A stretch of DNA of 64,000 nt from Chryseobacterium takakiae. Lineage in GTDB: Bacteria > Bacteroidota > Bacteroidia > Flavobacteriales > Weeksellaceae. The stretch covers positions 293,672-357,671 of the forward strand of contig NZ_FQVO01000003.1 in the NCBI RefSeq assembly GCF_900129385.1, in the 5' to 3' direction. A program made the position numbers and the translations under genes. The notes below the pieces were generated by a model. It saw only the letters and a list, made by a program, of their open reading frames with translations. It searched no databases and was not told the DNA's origin. How positions within the stretch are numbered: the first letter of the stretch is position 1; each line of letters starts with the position of its first letter. Below are positions 46,712-55,430 of this stretch, one piece after another.

Positions 46712-46779
46712 AATGAATATTTGATATTCAATAAGTTTTATTTTTCGATATTATAATGTATTTTTATAAAAAAATGTAA

Positions 46780-49431
46780 ATGAAGATATACTTTAATGTA
46801 GGTTACAGTACGAAAGTCGGAGAAAGGCTTCAGCTGATTATCAGCGAAGAAAATGCTGTCTCGCAGACGCATCCTATGTTTTATGAAGAAAACGGACAGT
46901 GGAAATGTGAAGTGGATTACTTTTCAAAATCTATTTCTTATCAATATCAGGTGATAGATGAAAAAGGAAATATGCTGCGTGAAGAGTTTGTTCCACACCG
47001 TCTGAATTTTCCCCATAATTATAAAGAATTTGTCATTTTCGATCAGTGGAACAATAAGAATTTCCCTGAAAATTATCTTAATAATAAAATACTTTATAAT
47101 AAGCTGAATACATTTAAACCCGGAAAAATATCGGTTTTAAAAAGACATACTCATTTATTCAGAATTGAAGTGCCCATCTATAATCCCGACTGGATCATTG
47201 TGCTGTTTGGAAGCACAGCCTCTTTAGGGAATTGGGACTATAATAAAGCAATTCATTTATCTCAGACGGATTTTGGGATCTGGGAAACTTCAGTTGAAAT
47301 TCCTGAAAATGAATTTATTCAGTACAAATACTGTCTTTACGATAAGGCTGCCGGAAAAGTTTTTGATGTTGAAGCAGGCGAAAACCGCTTTGCACTTCCC
47401 AATCAATCCAAAGATGTTTTGCATGTTGTTTCGGATCATTACTTTAAATTCAAGCTTTATCAGATGTATCACGATGCAGGGGTTGCTGTTCCTATCTTTT
47501 CTTTGAGAACGGATGACGGCTTTGGCGTAGGAGAATTTTCAGATCTTAAAAAACTGGCAGACTGGGCAAAAGAAACCAATCTGGGAATTATTCAGATTCT
47601 TCCGATCAACGATACTACCGCAAATTATACCTGGACAGATTCTTATCCGTACGCGGCGGTTTCCGTCTATGCTCTTCATCCGCAGTATATTTCTCTGGAA
47701 CAACTGGATTTTCCTTTGCCTGAACATCTTTTTGCTGAATATGAAGCTGAAAAATCAGGTTTGAATGCGCTTGATTTAATCGACTATGAGAAAATGATCT
47801 CAGGAAAATGGAAATACCTGAGAGCGGTTTTTGATGCTGATAAAGAGAAAATTTATAAAGACAGGAACTTTAAAAAATTTATTAAAGACAATGAATCCTG
47901 GCTGATTCCTTACGCTGCGTTCTGTGTTTTAAGAGATAAATATAAAACCCCGAATTTCAACGAGTGGAAAACGCATAAAAAGTATATAGCCGGAAAAATT
48001 GCACCTTTTTTTAGCGCAAAAAGTAAGGATTATGATGCTTCCATGCTTCATGCATGGGTGCAGTATCAGTTACACAGGCAATTGAAAGAGGCAATTGACT
48101 ATACGCATAGACTTGGTGTTTCTGTAAAAGGAGATCTGCCAATCGGGATTTATAGATATTCAGTAGAAGCCTGGACGGAGCCTGAATTATTCGGAATGGA
48201 TTTCCAGGCAGGAGCACCGCCGGATCAGTTTACAGAGCTGGGCCAGAACTGGGAGTTTCCAACCTATAACTGGGAAGCTATGAAAGCGGATGACTACAAA
48301 TGGTGGAAAAACAGATTCAAAGCATTGGAGCAGTATTTTGATGCGATGAGGATTGATCATATTTTAGGATTTTTCAGAATCTGGAGAATGCCTATTTCTG
48401 CTACACAGGGAATTTTAGGATATTTTTATCCGGCGGTTCCCGTTACGCTCGAAGAATTCGGCAGATGGCATATTCCTTTTAATTTCGACAGGTATTGTAA
48501 ACCTTATATCAACGATGAAATTCTTTGGAATTACTTTGGGGAAGAAAATGGGAAAGCGCTTGAGTTTATCAACAATAATTACGATGGTACTTATTCCTTT
48601 AAAGAAGAATTCAATACCCAAAGAAAATTGTCGGATTTCTTCAAAAAAAATCCTCGCGGATCAATTGAAAATCAGCTTATATCGCTTTGCGCCAATGTTT
48701 TATTTTTAATCGAAGAAAGGAACGGGCAGGTTGTTTATCATCCAAGATTTAATGTCTACAAAACAGAATCATACAAATACCTTTCAGATTGGGAAAAGAA
48801 AGCAATCTACGATCTGTACCACGATTACTTCTTCAAAAGGCAGGATCATCTTTGGTATGAAAAAGCCATGGAAAAATTACCTGTAATATTGAATGCAACC
48901 AAGATGCTTATTTGCGGTGAAGATCTGGGGCTTGTTCCGGATTGTGTTCCGGTAGTGATGGATGAACTGGCAATTGTTGCTTTGAAGGTCCAGAGAATGC
49001 CCTCCGATAACATTCCTTTCTATAATCCTAAAAATGCAGGGTATCTGAATGTGGTAACCGCATCTTCTCACGACAGTTCCACATTAAGGCAATGGTGGAA
49101 AGAAAATTCTGCACTTACTCAGCAGTATTTTAATCTTCAGCTGATCCAGTACGGACAGGCACCGGAAAATCTTGATCCTTATCTTGCTGAAATTATTATG
49201 AAGCAACATCTTTACAACGATGCAATGCTGGCGATTTTCCCGATACAGGAATTTCTGGCAACCGATCAGCGATTGGCTAATATTGAAATGGATAACGAAA
49301 GAATTAACAATCCTGCCGTTTTTCCACATTACTGGAGATACCGTATGCACCTTAAACTGGAAGACTTAAAGCATGAAGCTGACTTTAATAAAAAGATAGC
49401 GTATTGGATCAAAGATAGTGGAAGGTTGTAA
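46780..49431 (+). CDS. malQ: 4-alpha-glucanotransferase (GH77) with two starch-binding CBM20 domains
   Basis: The 883-residue protein has two CBM20-like starch-binding domains at about 1-120 and 125-235 (the second with WIIVLFGSTASLGNWDYNKA), followed by a GH77 amylomaltase domain. Catalytic residues are in AMRIDHILGFFRIW (nucleophile Asp), ICGEDLG (acid-base Glu) and SSHDSSTLR (stabilising Asp). This form, like plant DPE2, can act on glycogen-like polysaccharide and transfer glucosyl units between malto-oligosaccharides in the cytosol. No signal peptide is present. It is followed by a terminator and stands alone. Confidence 0.93.
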   Translation: MKIYFNVGYSTKVGERLQLIISEENAVSQTHPMFYEENGQWKCEVDYFSKSISYQYQVIDEKGNMLREEFVPHRLNFPHNYKEFVIFDQWNNKNFPENYLNNKILYNKLNTFKPGKISVLKRHTHLFRIEVPIYNPDWIIVLFGSTASLGNWDYNKAIHLSQTDFGIWETSVEIPENEFIQYKYCLYDKAAGKVFDVEAGENRFALPNQSKDVLHVVSDHYFKFKLYQMYHDAGVAVPIFSLRTDDGFGVGEFSDLKKLADWAKETNLGIIQILPINDTTANYTWTDSYPYAAVSVYALHPQYISLEQLDFPLPEHLFAEYEAEKSGLNALDLIDYEKMISGKWKYLRAVFDADKEKIYKDRNFKKFIKDNESWLIPYAAFCVLRDKYKTPNFNEWKTHKKYIAGKIAPFFSAKSKDYDASMLHAWVQYQLHRQLKEAIDYTHRLGVSVKGDLPIGIYRYSVEAWTEPELFGMDFQAGAPPDQFTELGQNWEFPTYNWEAMKADDYKWWKNRFKALEQYFDAMRIDHILGFFRIWRMPISATQGILGYFYPAVPVTLEEFGRWHIPFNFDRYCKPYINDEILWNYFGEENGKALEFINNNYDGTYSFKEEFNTQRKLSDFFKKNPRGSIENQLISLCANVLFLIEERNGQVVYHPRFNVYKTESYKYLSDWEKKAIYDLYHDYFFKRQDHLWYEKAMEKLPVILNATKMLICGEDLGLVPDCVPVVMDELAIVALKVQRMPSDNIPFYNPKNAGYLNVVTASSHDSSTLRQWWKENSALTQQYFNLQLIQYGQAPENLDPYLAEIIMKQHLYNDAMLAIFPIQEFLATDQRLANIEMDNERINNPAVFPHYWRYRMHLKLEDLKHEADFNKKIAYWIKDSGRL

Positions 49432-49470
49432 ATTTAACAATTGATTATCAATTTATTAATGTATAATTAA

Positions 49471-49504
49471 AAGAAGTTTTATCGAAAGATTTAACTTCTT
49501 TTTT
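49471..49504 (+). terminator. intrinsic terminator of malQ
   Basis: AAGAAGTT and AACTTCTT, with an inner ATC-GAAA-GAT hairpin, form the stem, followed by a run of Ts. Confidence 0.78.
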
Positions 49505-49570
49505 CTATTTATATCAAAAAGATAGAATCAAGAATTCTACTATATTATTAACCAATTAACGGCTTTAAAA

Positions 49571-50584
49571 ATGAAAAAAATATTGATCGGTTTTGCTTTG
49601 AGTCTCGGAGTATTTTCCTTTGCTCAGCAGTATCCGGATTACGGATACGACAATGACGGATATTATCAGAATGATGGTGGCTATTACAGCGACGAAGATG
49701 ATCAGAATTATTTCCCGGATGATTATTATTACAATTATCCACAGGATTATTATCCGCAGAATTATTACCAGAGTAATTACAACGATTACCGAAACAGTAT
49801 CGTTAACATCAACTGGAACGTATTCTTTACCCAAAACAGATTGAATCCATGGCAAATCGATCAGATCCTGAGACTGAATAATCTGTATGTAAGTTTTTCA
49901 TCATGGAACAGATTCTACAGATACAATCCGGACAGATGGTATTATGACCGATTTTATGCTCTACAGAGAATTATGGGTCCAAGAGTTTTTGTAGTATTTC
50001 AGAATAATTATTACAGAGGATACAATCCGGTAGTATATTTCCAGAATTACAGAAGAACACATTATGCGGCAATCTGCAGACCGATACCAAGATACAGAAA
50101 TGTAAATATCAATATTTACAGAGTGGACAGGGCAAAATTCAGAAGAATGGATAATCCTACCTTTAATATTGTAAGATCAAGCGACAGGCCAAATAATGGA
50201 TTCCGCGGGTCTGTGAGAGATGGCAGCAATGGCAATAATGGAGGATTCCGCAATAATAATGCTGGAAATAAGAGTTACGATAATTCAGGTTTCAGAAATA
50301 ATGGTAATACGCCGAGAAATAACGGAGGTTTCAGAGGTAATGATAGTAGTGTAAGAAATGAGGGTGGATTCCGTGCTCCAAGAGCTGAAAATAATGGTAA
50401 TAGAGGTGGTGGCTTCAGAGGGGGAGAGGTCAGAAGAGAAGAGACTCCTAAAAGAGAAAGTAACGGAGGCTTCAGAAATGAAGGAGGTTTCAGAAGAAGT
50501 GAAAATACCGCTCCAAGACAGCAGAATAATGGTGGTGAAAAAAGAGGTAACGGCGGTTTCAGAAACGGATTTGCGAAGAATTAA
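49571..50584 (+). CDS. secreted low-complexity protein with GGFR repeats
   Basis: The 337-residue protein has a signal peptide ending FSFAQQ near residue 19. Three regions follow: a Tyr/Asp/Asn-rich segment (about 20-75, with many YYP, DYY and NYY pieces), a more regular central part (about 76-195, with NPWQIDQILRLNNLY), and a Gly/Asn/Arg-rich tail with nine xGFR motifs (NGGFRNN, EGGFRAP, GGGFRGG and so on). No enzyme motif is seen. The composition suggests an extracellular or envelope protein, perhaps cross-linked or RNA/DNA-binding in its RGG-like tail. The function is unknown. Confidence 0.85.
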   Translation: MKKILIGFALSLGVFSFAQQYPDYGYDNDGYYQNDGGYYSDEDDQNYFPDDYYYNYPQDYYPQNYYQSNYNDYRNSIVNINWNVFFTQNRLNPWQIDQILRLNNLYVSFSSWNRFYRYNPDRWYYDRFYALQRIMGPRVFVVFQNNYYRGYNPVVYFQNYRRTHYAAICRPIPRYRNVNINIYRVDRAKFRRMDNPTFNIVRSSDRPNNGFRGSVRDGSNGNNGGFRNNNAGNKSYDNSGFRNNGNTPRNNGGFRGNDSSVRNEGGFRAPRAENNGNRGGGFRGGEVRREETPKRESNGGFRNEGGFRRSENTAPRQQNNGGEKRGNGGFRNGFAKN

Positions 50585-50614
50585 TTTTCATATATTATAT
50601 TTAAGTGGTGTGAA

Positions 50615-50643
50615 GGGCAGGTTTTATAAATCTGCTCTTTTTT
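50615..50643 (+). terminator. terminator copy 1 after the GGFR-repeat gene
   Basis: GGGCAGGTTT and AAATCTGCTC pair over ten bases with two wobbles around TAT, followed by Ts. Confidence 0.8.
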
Positions 50644-50794
50644 ACATCTTTTTGGATGATTGATATATTCGTATTTAATTTTAACAATAATTATAATATT
50701 TTGTATTTAACTTTTGTTTTAACTAATTATCAAAAAGATATAGAAAGAATAATTGAATAATAGATTTTCATATATTATATTTAAGTGGTGTGAA

Positions 50795-50820
50795 GGCGGG
50801 TTTTATAAACCTGCCTTTTT
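50795..50820 (+). terminator. terminator copy 2 in the duplicated segment
   Basis: GGCGGGTTT and AAACCTGCC pair over nine bases (one wobble) around TAT, followed by five Ts. Differences from copy 1 occur on both arms and keep the pairing. Confidence 0.8.
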
Positions 50821-50942
50821 AAGTGTTTCATTGTTGAATTATTTGTATTAAATTTTAACAATAATTGTGATATTTTCTGTTTAACTTTTATTTTAACTAA
50901 TCATCAAAAAGATATAAAAAGAAATATTTAAAAATTTGTAAT

Positions 50943-51395
50943 ATGAAAAAATTAGTATTAACGGTAGCATTTATCGGATTCGGAGGTTTTGCAATGGCTC
51001 AACAGACTACTCCACAGGACAGACAGGCAAAGAAAGCTGAAATGCATCAGAAGTTTCAGCAAAAAGAGCAGGAACGTATGGCTCAGATGCAGAAAGATTT
51101 AAACTTGAATCAGGCACAGGTTGATAAGATTAAAGCGCTTCATGATAAAAGAAAAGCTGAAATGAAAACCGAGTTTGAAAAGAATAAGGGGGAAAGACAG
51201 GCAAGAGCAGAGCAGATGAAAGCTAAAAGAGCTCAGATGGATGCTGAAATGAAGCAGATTTTAACGCCTCAGCAATATGATAAATGGCAGGCCGATAGAA
51301 AAGCTAAAATGGAGCAAAGAAGAATGGCGATGAAAGAGAGAGGAGCCAGAATGCATAAGCCAATGAATACGGTAGCTCCGGATGCAACAAAGTAG
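50943..51395 (+). CDS. small secreted Spy/CpxP-like (DUF4890-type) protein
   Basis: The 150-residue product has a signal peptide (ending FAMAQ near residue 20) followed by a highly charged helical protein rich in Lys, Gln, Met and Arg. NLNQAQVDKIKALHDKRKAEM near residue 55 and ILTPQQYDKWQADRKAKM near 108 are the LTxxQ-like repeats of the Spy/CpxP fold and DUF4890 proteins. Such proteins can be periplasmic chaperones or metal/stress sensors. It has a terminator of the same type as the duplicated ones upstream. Confidence 0.85.
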   Translation: MKKLVLTVAFIGFGGFAMAQQTTPQDRQAKKAEMHQKFQQKEQERMAQMQKDLNLNQAQVDKIKALHDKRKAEMKTEFEKNKGERQARAEQMKAKRAQMDAEMKQILTPQQYDKWQADRKAKMEQRRMAMKERGARMHKPMNTVAPDATK

Positions 51396-51425
51396 TTTAT
51401 AATTTTGATTTTTTAATGTGTTGAA

Positions 51426-51450
51426 GGGCGGGAGTTATCCTGCCCTTTTT
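51426..51450 (+). terminator. intrinsic terminator of the Spy-like gene
   Basis: GGGCGGG and CCTGCCC form a seven-pair stem (one wobble) around AGTTAT, with five Ts behind. The preceding GTGTTGAAGGG resembles the sequence before the hairpins at 50615 and 50795. Confidence 0.85.
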
Positions 51451-51471
51451 ATTATTTTTTTACTAAAACTT

Positions 51472-51500
51472 TTGTTTTAAGAGTTAATTCCCTAATTTTG
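51472..51500 (+). promoter_or_regulatory. Bacteroidota-type promoter for ferritin
   Basis: TTG at 51472-51474 and a perfect TAATTTTG at 51493-51500 are 18 bases apart, within the TTG-N(17-23)-TAnnTTTG rule. The ATG at 51518 is 17 bases further on. Confidence 0.7.
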
Positions 51501-51517
51501 AATGTAAATTTATACCT

Positions 51518-52024
51518 ATGGTTAGCGAAAAAATTGCAAAATTAATTAATGAACAAATAGCTCACGAACAGTACGCTGCACAATATTATCTGTCAATGTC
51601 CGCATGGTTTTCAGGAAAAGATCTGGATGGAATTGCCAATTATTTCAGAGTGCAGAGCAAGGAAGAATTAATGCATGCTGATAAAATGTTTGATTATCTT
51701 AATGATGTGGGAGGAGAAATAATCATCGGTGAAATTCCTAAGCCTCCACATGAATTCCTTGGAGCAATTGATATTTTTGAAAAAGCACTGGAACACGAAA
51801 GAAAAGTAACAAAAAGTATTTTCAATATCGTTAAAAATGCCAATGATGAGGGAGATTTTGCCACCACTTCATTTCTACAGTGGTTTATTAATGAACAGGT
51901 AGAAGAAGAGGCGAGTGCTTCCCAGCTGGTAACGAAAATTAAGATGGTATCTGATAATCCTTCAGCATTGTACCTTTTTGACCAGGAACTGGCGCAAAGG
52001 GTTTTTAATCCTAAAGGAGAATAA
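51518..52024 (+). CDS. ferritin
   Basis: The 168-residue protein is a bacterial non-haem ferritin (FtnA type) that stores iron in a 24-subunit shell. The ferroxidase residues appear in NEQIAHEQYAAQYYLSM (Glu), QSKEELMHADKMFDYL (Glu and His), a central Glu in FEKALEHERKV, and WFINEQVEEEASA (Glu and Gln). Length and four-helix layout are normal. It has a clear promoter, and a GC-rich hairpin lies 22 bases after the stop. Confidence 0.95.
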   Translation: MVSEKIAKLINEQIAHEQYAAQYYLSMSAWFSGKDLDGIANYFRVQSKEELMHADKMFDYLNDVGGEIIIGEIPKPPHEFLGAIDIFEKALEHERKVTKSIFNIVKNANDEGDFATTSFLQWFINEQVEEEASASQLVTKIKMVSDNPSALYLFDQELAQRVFNPKGE

Positions 52025-52046
52025 GTTGAATGGCCTTAATGATATA

Positions 52047-52081
52047 AATTTTCGGCGGCACCAAAGGTGCCGCCGAAAATT
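52047..52081. terminator. perfect GC-rich palindrome between convergent genes
   Basis: AATTTTCGGCGGCACC and GGTGCCGCCGAAAATT form a perfect 16-bp stem around AAA. With A/T-rich ends on both sides it can end transcription from ferritin and from the helicase-nuclease gene. The TTCGGCGGC core is shared with 41610-41654. Confidence 0.82.
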
Positions 52082-52108
52082 CATTCTATGTTTTTGATTG
52101 TGATTAAT

Positions 52109-55100
52109 TTACAAATAAATCAACCTTGTTTTCAATACCTTTTTTCCCAGTTTTTCAAGAATGTTCTTATAGTTATCAATTTGCCGTTCATCCTTGGAAG
52201 ATTCCTCTCCCGTTTTAAAATCAACAATAATATAGCCTTCCTTACTTTTCAGAATACGGTCGGGCCGGTACACTTTACTTTCACCGTTTTCGGAGATCAT
52301 AATATCTTTTTCGTTGATAACTTCCCATTTTTCATTAAAGAATTCGGCATGCGTTTCTATGATGTTCTCAAGTTCCGACTGTATCCTACGGCTTTCCTCA
52401 ATAGTTACCTGGCCTTCTAGAATATAGCATTCCAGAACTTTAGAAATATCTTTAGCGGTATTGATCTGAGATAAAAGTTCATGCACGAAAAGCCCGATTC
52501 TTACCTTTTCATTTCTTACCTGATAATTCCTGGAAGGAGTCGCAATTTTTATCGAAGTATTGCTTTCGCTGATGTTTTTCAGAACCCGGATATCCTTGGT
52601 TTTAAAAGATGAAATTTTTTCTTTCGAATATTTTTTCAGCATTTCAGGATTAACCTCATACAGATCAAATTCATCAAGATTTTCAGGATTTTTCGACTGA
52701 AGAAACTCCAGCAGCTCAAGATTGTTTGAAGTTTTGTTGGCTTTCTGAATATAGAAAAACAGCTGTTCCACGGGACGTGTTGTGGCAACATACTGCAGGC
52801 AAAGCCGGTCTACAAAGTTTTTGTATGAATTTTGTCTGTTGAATTTTTCAATTTCTTCATCATACACTTCCAGATTTTTACTGAATTGATTAATATTGAC
52901 CGACTTTAGCGGCGTATCTTTTGACGTTTCAAACCAGTTGGTAAATTCTGCATCACGGTTTTTATTCATCATCGGGATAAATACGATAGGAAACTCCAAG
53001 CCTTTAGCTTTATGGATGGTCATGATCTGTACCGCATCAATATTTTCGGATGCCTGGATGGTGTAGGTGGAAGCTTCTTCGTCCCAGTATTTCAGGAATT
53101 CTTTTGTACTTGCACCGGCATTTTGGGTAAAATTAAAAAGCATTTCCAGAAAATTCAGCAGGAAATCCGTTTCTTTATTTTCAACAGAGAATTCATTGAT
53201 GTAATATTCCACAAAATTATAAAGATTAAACCTCGGAAAATGATCCTGCTTAAGCTTTAAAGCATACTTGTTCTGGATAAAATCCAAAGTTTCTTCATGG
53301 GAAATGAGATCAAGAATTGCTTTCATTTCCAGGGTGAAATCTGCCATGTGAATTCTTCCCAGCTGGTTTAGATAATACATCATCATAATCAGGTTGGGTT
53401 TATTCTTTGGATTGACCTCCCATTTCAGGAATTCGATCACGGCTTTTAACGTATTGGAAAGCTCTAAGGTTAAACCTTTATCAGAAATGGTCTTGATATT
53501 GGTTTCCTCTCCTTTATAATTTACCTTCAGATTTCCTAATTTCTGGGAATAGCTGAAAATATCAAAATTCCCGCGGCAGAGAATGGTAATGTCTGAAAAT
53601 CTGAAACCATTGTCCAGACTTTCCTGGATATCTTTCCGCATCCTTTCGGAAGTATCATTGTAAAAATCTTCATTCGTGAGATTTTCAATTAAATTGACTT
53701 TTACACGGCCTTCCATGGAAGATCTCGGAGTCTGTTCTGCATCTGTTCCGAAAATATTCTTATGCTCTTCTTCTAAGATTTCAGAATGAAAGCGGTACAG
53801 ATCGTTATTGAAGCGGACTATATTTTTGGCGCTCCGCCAGTTGTCTTTCAGCACCAGAAGTTCGGCTTCCTTCGGGGTAACTTCTTTTTTGTTGATAATA
53901 TCAAGCATCAGTTTGCTTTCTCCGCCCCGGAAGCGGTAAATACTCTGTTTTGGATCTCCAACCAGTGTGAATGATGTGTTTTCCGTAGAAATAGAATGAT
54001 CTCTCAAAGGAAGGAAATTCTGCCATTGAAGCTCAGACGTATCCTGGAATTCATCGAAAAAATAATGCTGAAACTGCGAGCCTACTTTTTCATAGATAAA
54101 AGCAGAAGGTTCGTTTTTAAGGTTTTCATTGATCAGAATATTGAATTTGCTCAATAGCACAAGATCATTTTCCTGTTCGATCTTTCTCAGCTCGTCCTGA
54201 ATGTCTTTATTTACTTTCAGTGGGAGAAGTGCAGAAAGGATTTTTTCTTTTTTCTGCGTTTCAATATACAGAAGAATGAGCTGCATCCTGTTTTCCAGGA
54301 GCTGATCAAGAATTTCTAAAATATCACCTTCCTTGTTTTTTGATTTTGTTGCCGCACCTTTTCGGTAATTGTTTACAACGGATTCTTCTGCAGTTGTAGG
54401 AAAAGGGAAGCCGGTTCTTTTCTGCTGGTAAAAATCCAGTACTTTAGTAAAAAATCCGCCGATTCCATTTTTGCCCTGCGCAAAATCTTCAACCTCAATA
54501 CCTTTCGATTTGAATAATTCTATCGATTTTGCAGCAAGATCACTCGCCTGTTTTTTGTTGAATACAATTTCTTTACGAAGCGTATTTTTAATATTTTCGT
54601 AATTCGTGCTGTCGAAATCTTTATTGTTTTTCAGATGTTCATAATGAATATCCTTTACAAATTCTTTCGCAGAATCGTACAGGCTTTTATTTAAATTAAT
54701 CCTTTCATTATTCTCAAGGCTGTAATCTACATAATCCATGAACGATTCGGAAATTACTTCATTTTCCCCGATCTGGTCAAGCATTTTATCCACGGCTTCA
54801 ATAAGGAAGGGTTCGGCTTCAATTTCAAGATTGAAATTTTTAGCCAGTCCAAGCTCATAAGAAAAACTTCTCACCAGTCTGGAGTTGAAGCGGTCTATGG
54901 TTCCGATATTCAGCGTGGAATAATTGTGAAGAACATAATCCAGCAGTTTTTTTGCTCGGATATGAAGTTCGTCAATGGTAATCTTGATGCCTTCAAGTTC
55001 AAACGCTTTCTGGATATTTTTAAGGTCACCATTTTCCGCGAAATCATCGGACGAGAACTTTCCTAACCATGTCAGAATTCTTTCCTTCATCTCGTTGGCT

Positions 55101-55249
55101 GCCTTATTGGTAAATGTCAACGCTAGAATATTCCTGATCGACTGCTGTTGATTAGGATACCGGAGACAGATCATCAAAAGCCGCTGCACCAGCGCATAGG
55201 TTTTCCCCGAGCCCGCTGAAGCATTGATAACGGTATAAGAATTTTGCAT
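52109..55249 (-). CDS. UvrD-type helicase / RecB- or AddA-like exonuclease subunit
   Basis: The 1046-residue protein is a superfamily 1 helicase with Walker A ASAGSGKT at 10-17, LALTFTNKAANEMKERI near 45, DEFQDTS (Walker B) near 397, VGDPKQSIYRFRGG near 430, MTIHKAKGLEFPIVFIP near 750 and QYVATTRP near 820. The final segment DRILKSKEGYIIVDFKTGEE is a RecB-type PD-(D/E)xK nuclease motif. It should unwind and cut DNA ends in double-strand-break repair, probably with an AddB-like partner encoded elsewhere. It stands alone here. Confidence 0.92.
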   Translation of the reverse strand: MQNSYTVINASAGSGKTYALVQRLLMICLRYPNQQQSIRNILALTFTNKAANEMKERILTWLGKFSSDDFAENGDLKNIQKAFELEGIKITIDELHIRAKKLLDYVLHNYSTLNIGTIDRFNSRLVRSFSYELGLAKNFNLEIEAEPFLIEAVDKMLDQIGENEVISESFMDYVDYSLENNERINLNKSLYDSAKEFVKDIHYEHLKNNKDFDSTNYENIKNTLRKEIVFNKKQASDLAAKSIELFKSKGIEVEDFAQGKNGIGGFFTKVLDFYQQKRTGFPFPTTAEESVVNNYRKGAATKSKNKEGDILEILDQLLENRMQLILLYIETQKKEKILSALLPLKVNKDIQDELRKIEQENDLVLLSKFNILINENLKNEPSAFIYEKVGSQFQHYFFDEFQDTSELQWQNFLPLRDHSISTENTSFTLVGDPKQSIYRFRGGESKLMLDIINKKEVTPKEAELLVLKDNWRSAKNIVRFNNDLYRFHSEILEEEHKNIFGTDAEQTPRSSMEGRVKVNLIENLTNEDFYNDTSERMRKDIQESLDNGFRFSDITILCRGNFDIFSYSQKLGNLKVNYKGEETNIKTISDKGLTLELSNTLKAVIEFLKWEVNPKNKPNLIMMMYYLNQLGRIHMADFTLEMKAILDLISHEETLDFIQNKYALKLKQDHFPRFNLYNFVEYYINEFSVENKETDFLLNFLEMLFNFTQNAGASTKEFLKYWDEEASTYTIQASENIDAVQIMTIHKAKGLEFPIVFIPMMNKNRDAEFTNWFETSKDTPLKSVNINQFSKNLEVYDEEIEKFNRQNSYKNFVDRLCLQYVATTRPVEQLFFYIQKANKTSNNLELLEFLQSKNPENLDEFDLYEVNPEMLKKYSKEKISSFKTKDIRVLKNISESNTSIKIATPSRNYQVRNEKVRIGLFVHELLSQINTAKDISKVLECYILEGQVTIEESRRIQSELENIIETHAEFFNEKWEVINEKDIMISENGESKVYRPDRILKSKEGYIIVDFKTGEESSKDERQIDNYKNILEKLGKKVLKTRLIYL

Positions 55250-55403
55250 TTCGAGTGGAATTCAATGTGCAAGTTACTTAATTTTTAAGTGAAATTTTAA
55301 CAAATTAAGTTACGGATTTAACAGTTTTAAAGCGATAAATCAAAAAGAAATGCTAAAACACGTTAACTGTGGTTAAACTTCCCGAAATATTTAAAAATAA
55401 TTA

Positions 55404-55411
55404 TAGTTTTG
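55404..55411 (+). promoter_or_regulatory. -7 element before the first carboxypeptidase-regulatory-like gene
   Basis: TAGTTTTG is a perfect TAnnTTTG, 19 bases before the GTG start. No TTG is seen at -33. Confidence 0.5.
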
Positions 55412-55430
55412 CTCTAATAAAAAACTTTCC

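Larger units (their letters stand above)
50584..50930. repeat. tandem duplicated terminator-leader segment (two copies of about 170 bp)
   Basis: Positions 50584-50755 and 50764-50930 are alike along their length. Each starts with ATTTTCATATTATATTTAAG-like sequence and GTGGTGTGAAGG, then a hairpin, then TTAACAATAAT, an AT-rich region and ATCAAAAAGATATA. The offset is 180 bp at the left and about 174 bp at the right. It fills the whole 358-base gap between the GGFR-protein gene and the next secreted-protein gene. No open frame lies between the copies, so it looks like a gene cassette with its coding part lost or like a local duplication. Confidence 0.8.

Noticed and set aside
52067..52420. 117-residue plus-strand frame after ferritin
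   Set aside because: It runs through the terminator palindrome and opposite the C-terminal nuclease motif of the helicase gene, so it is a shadow.
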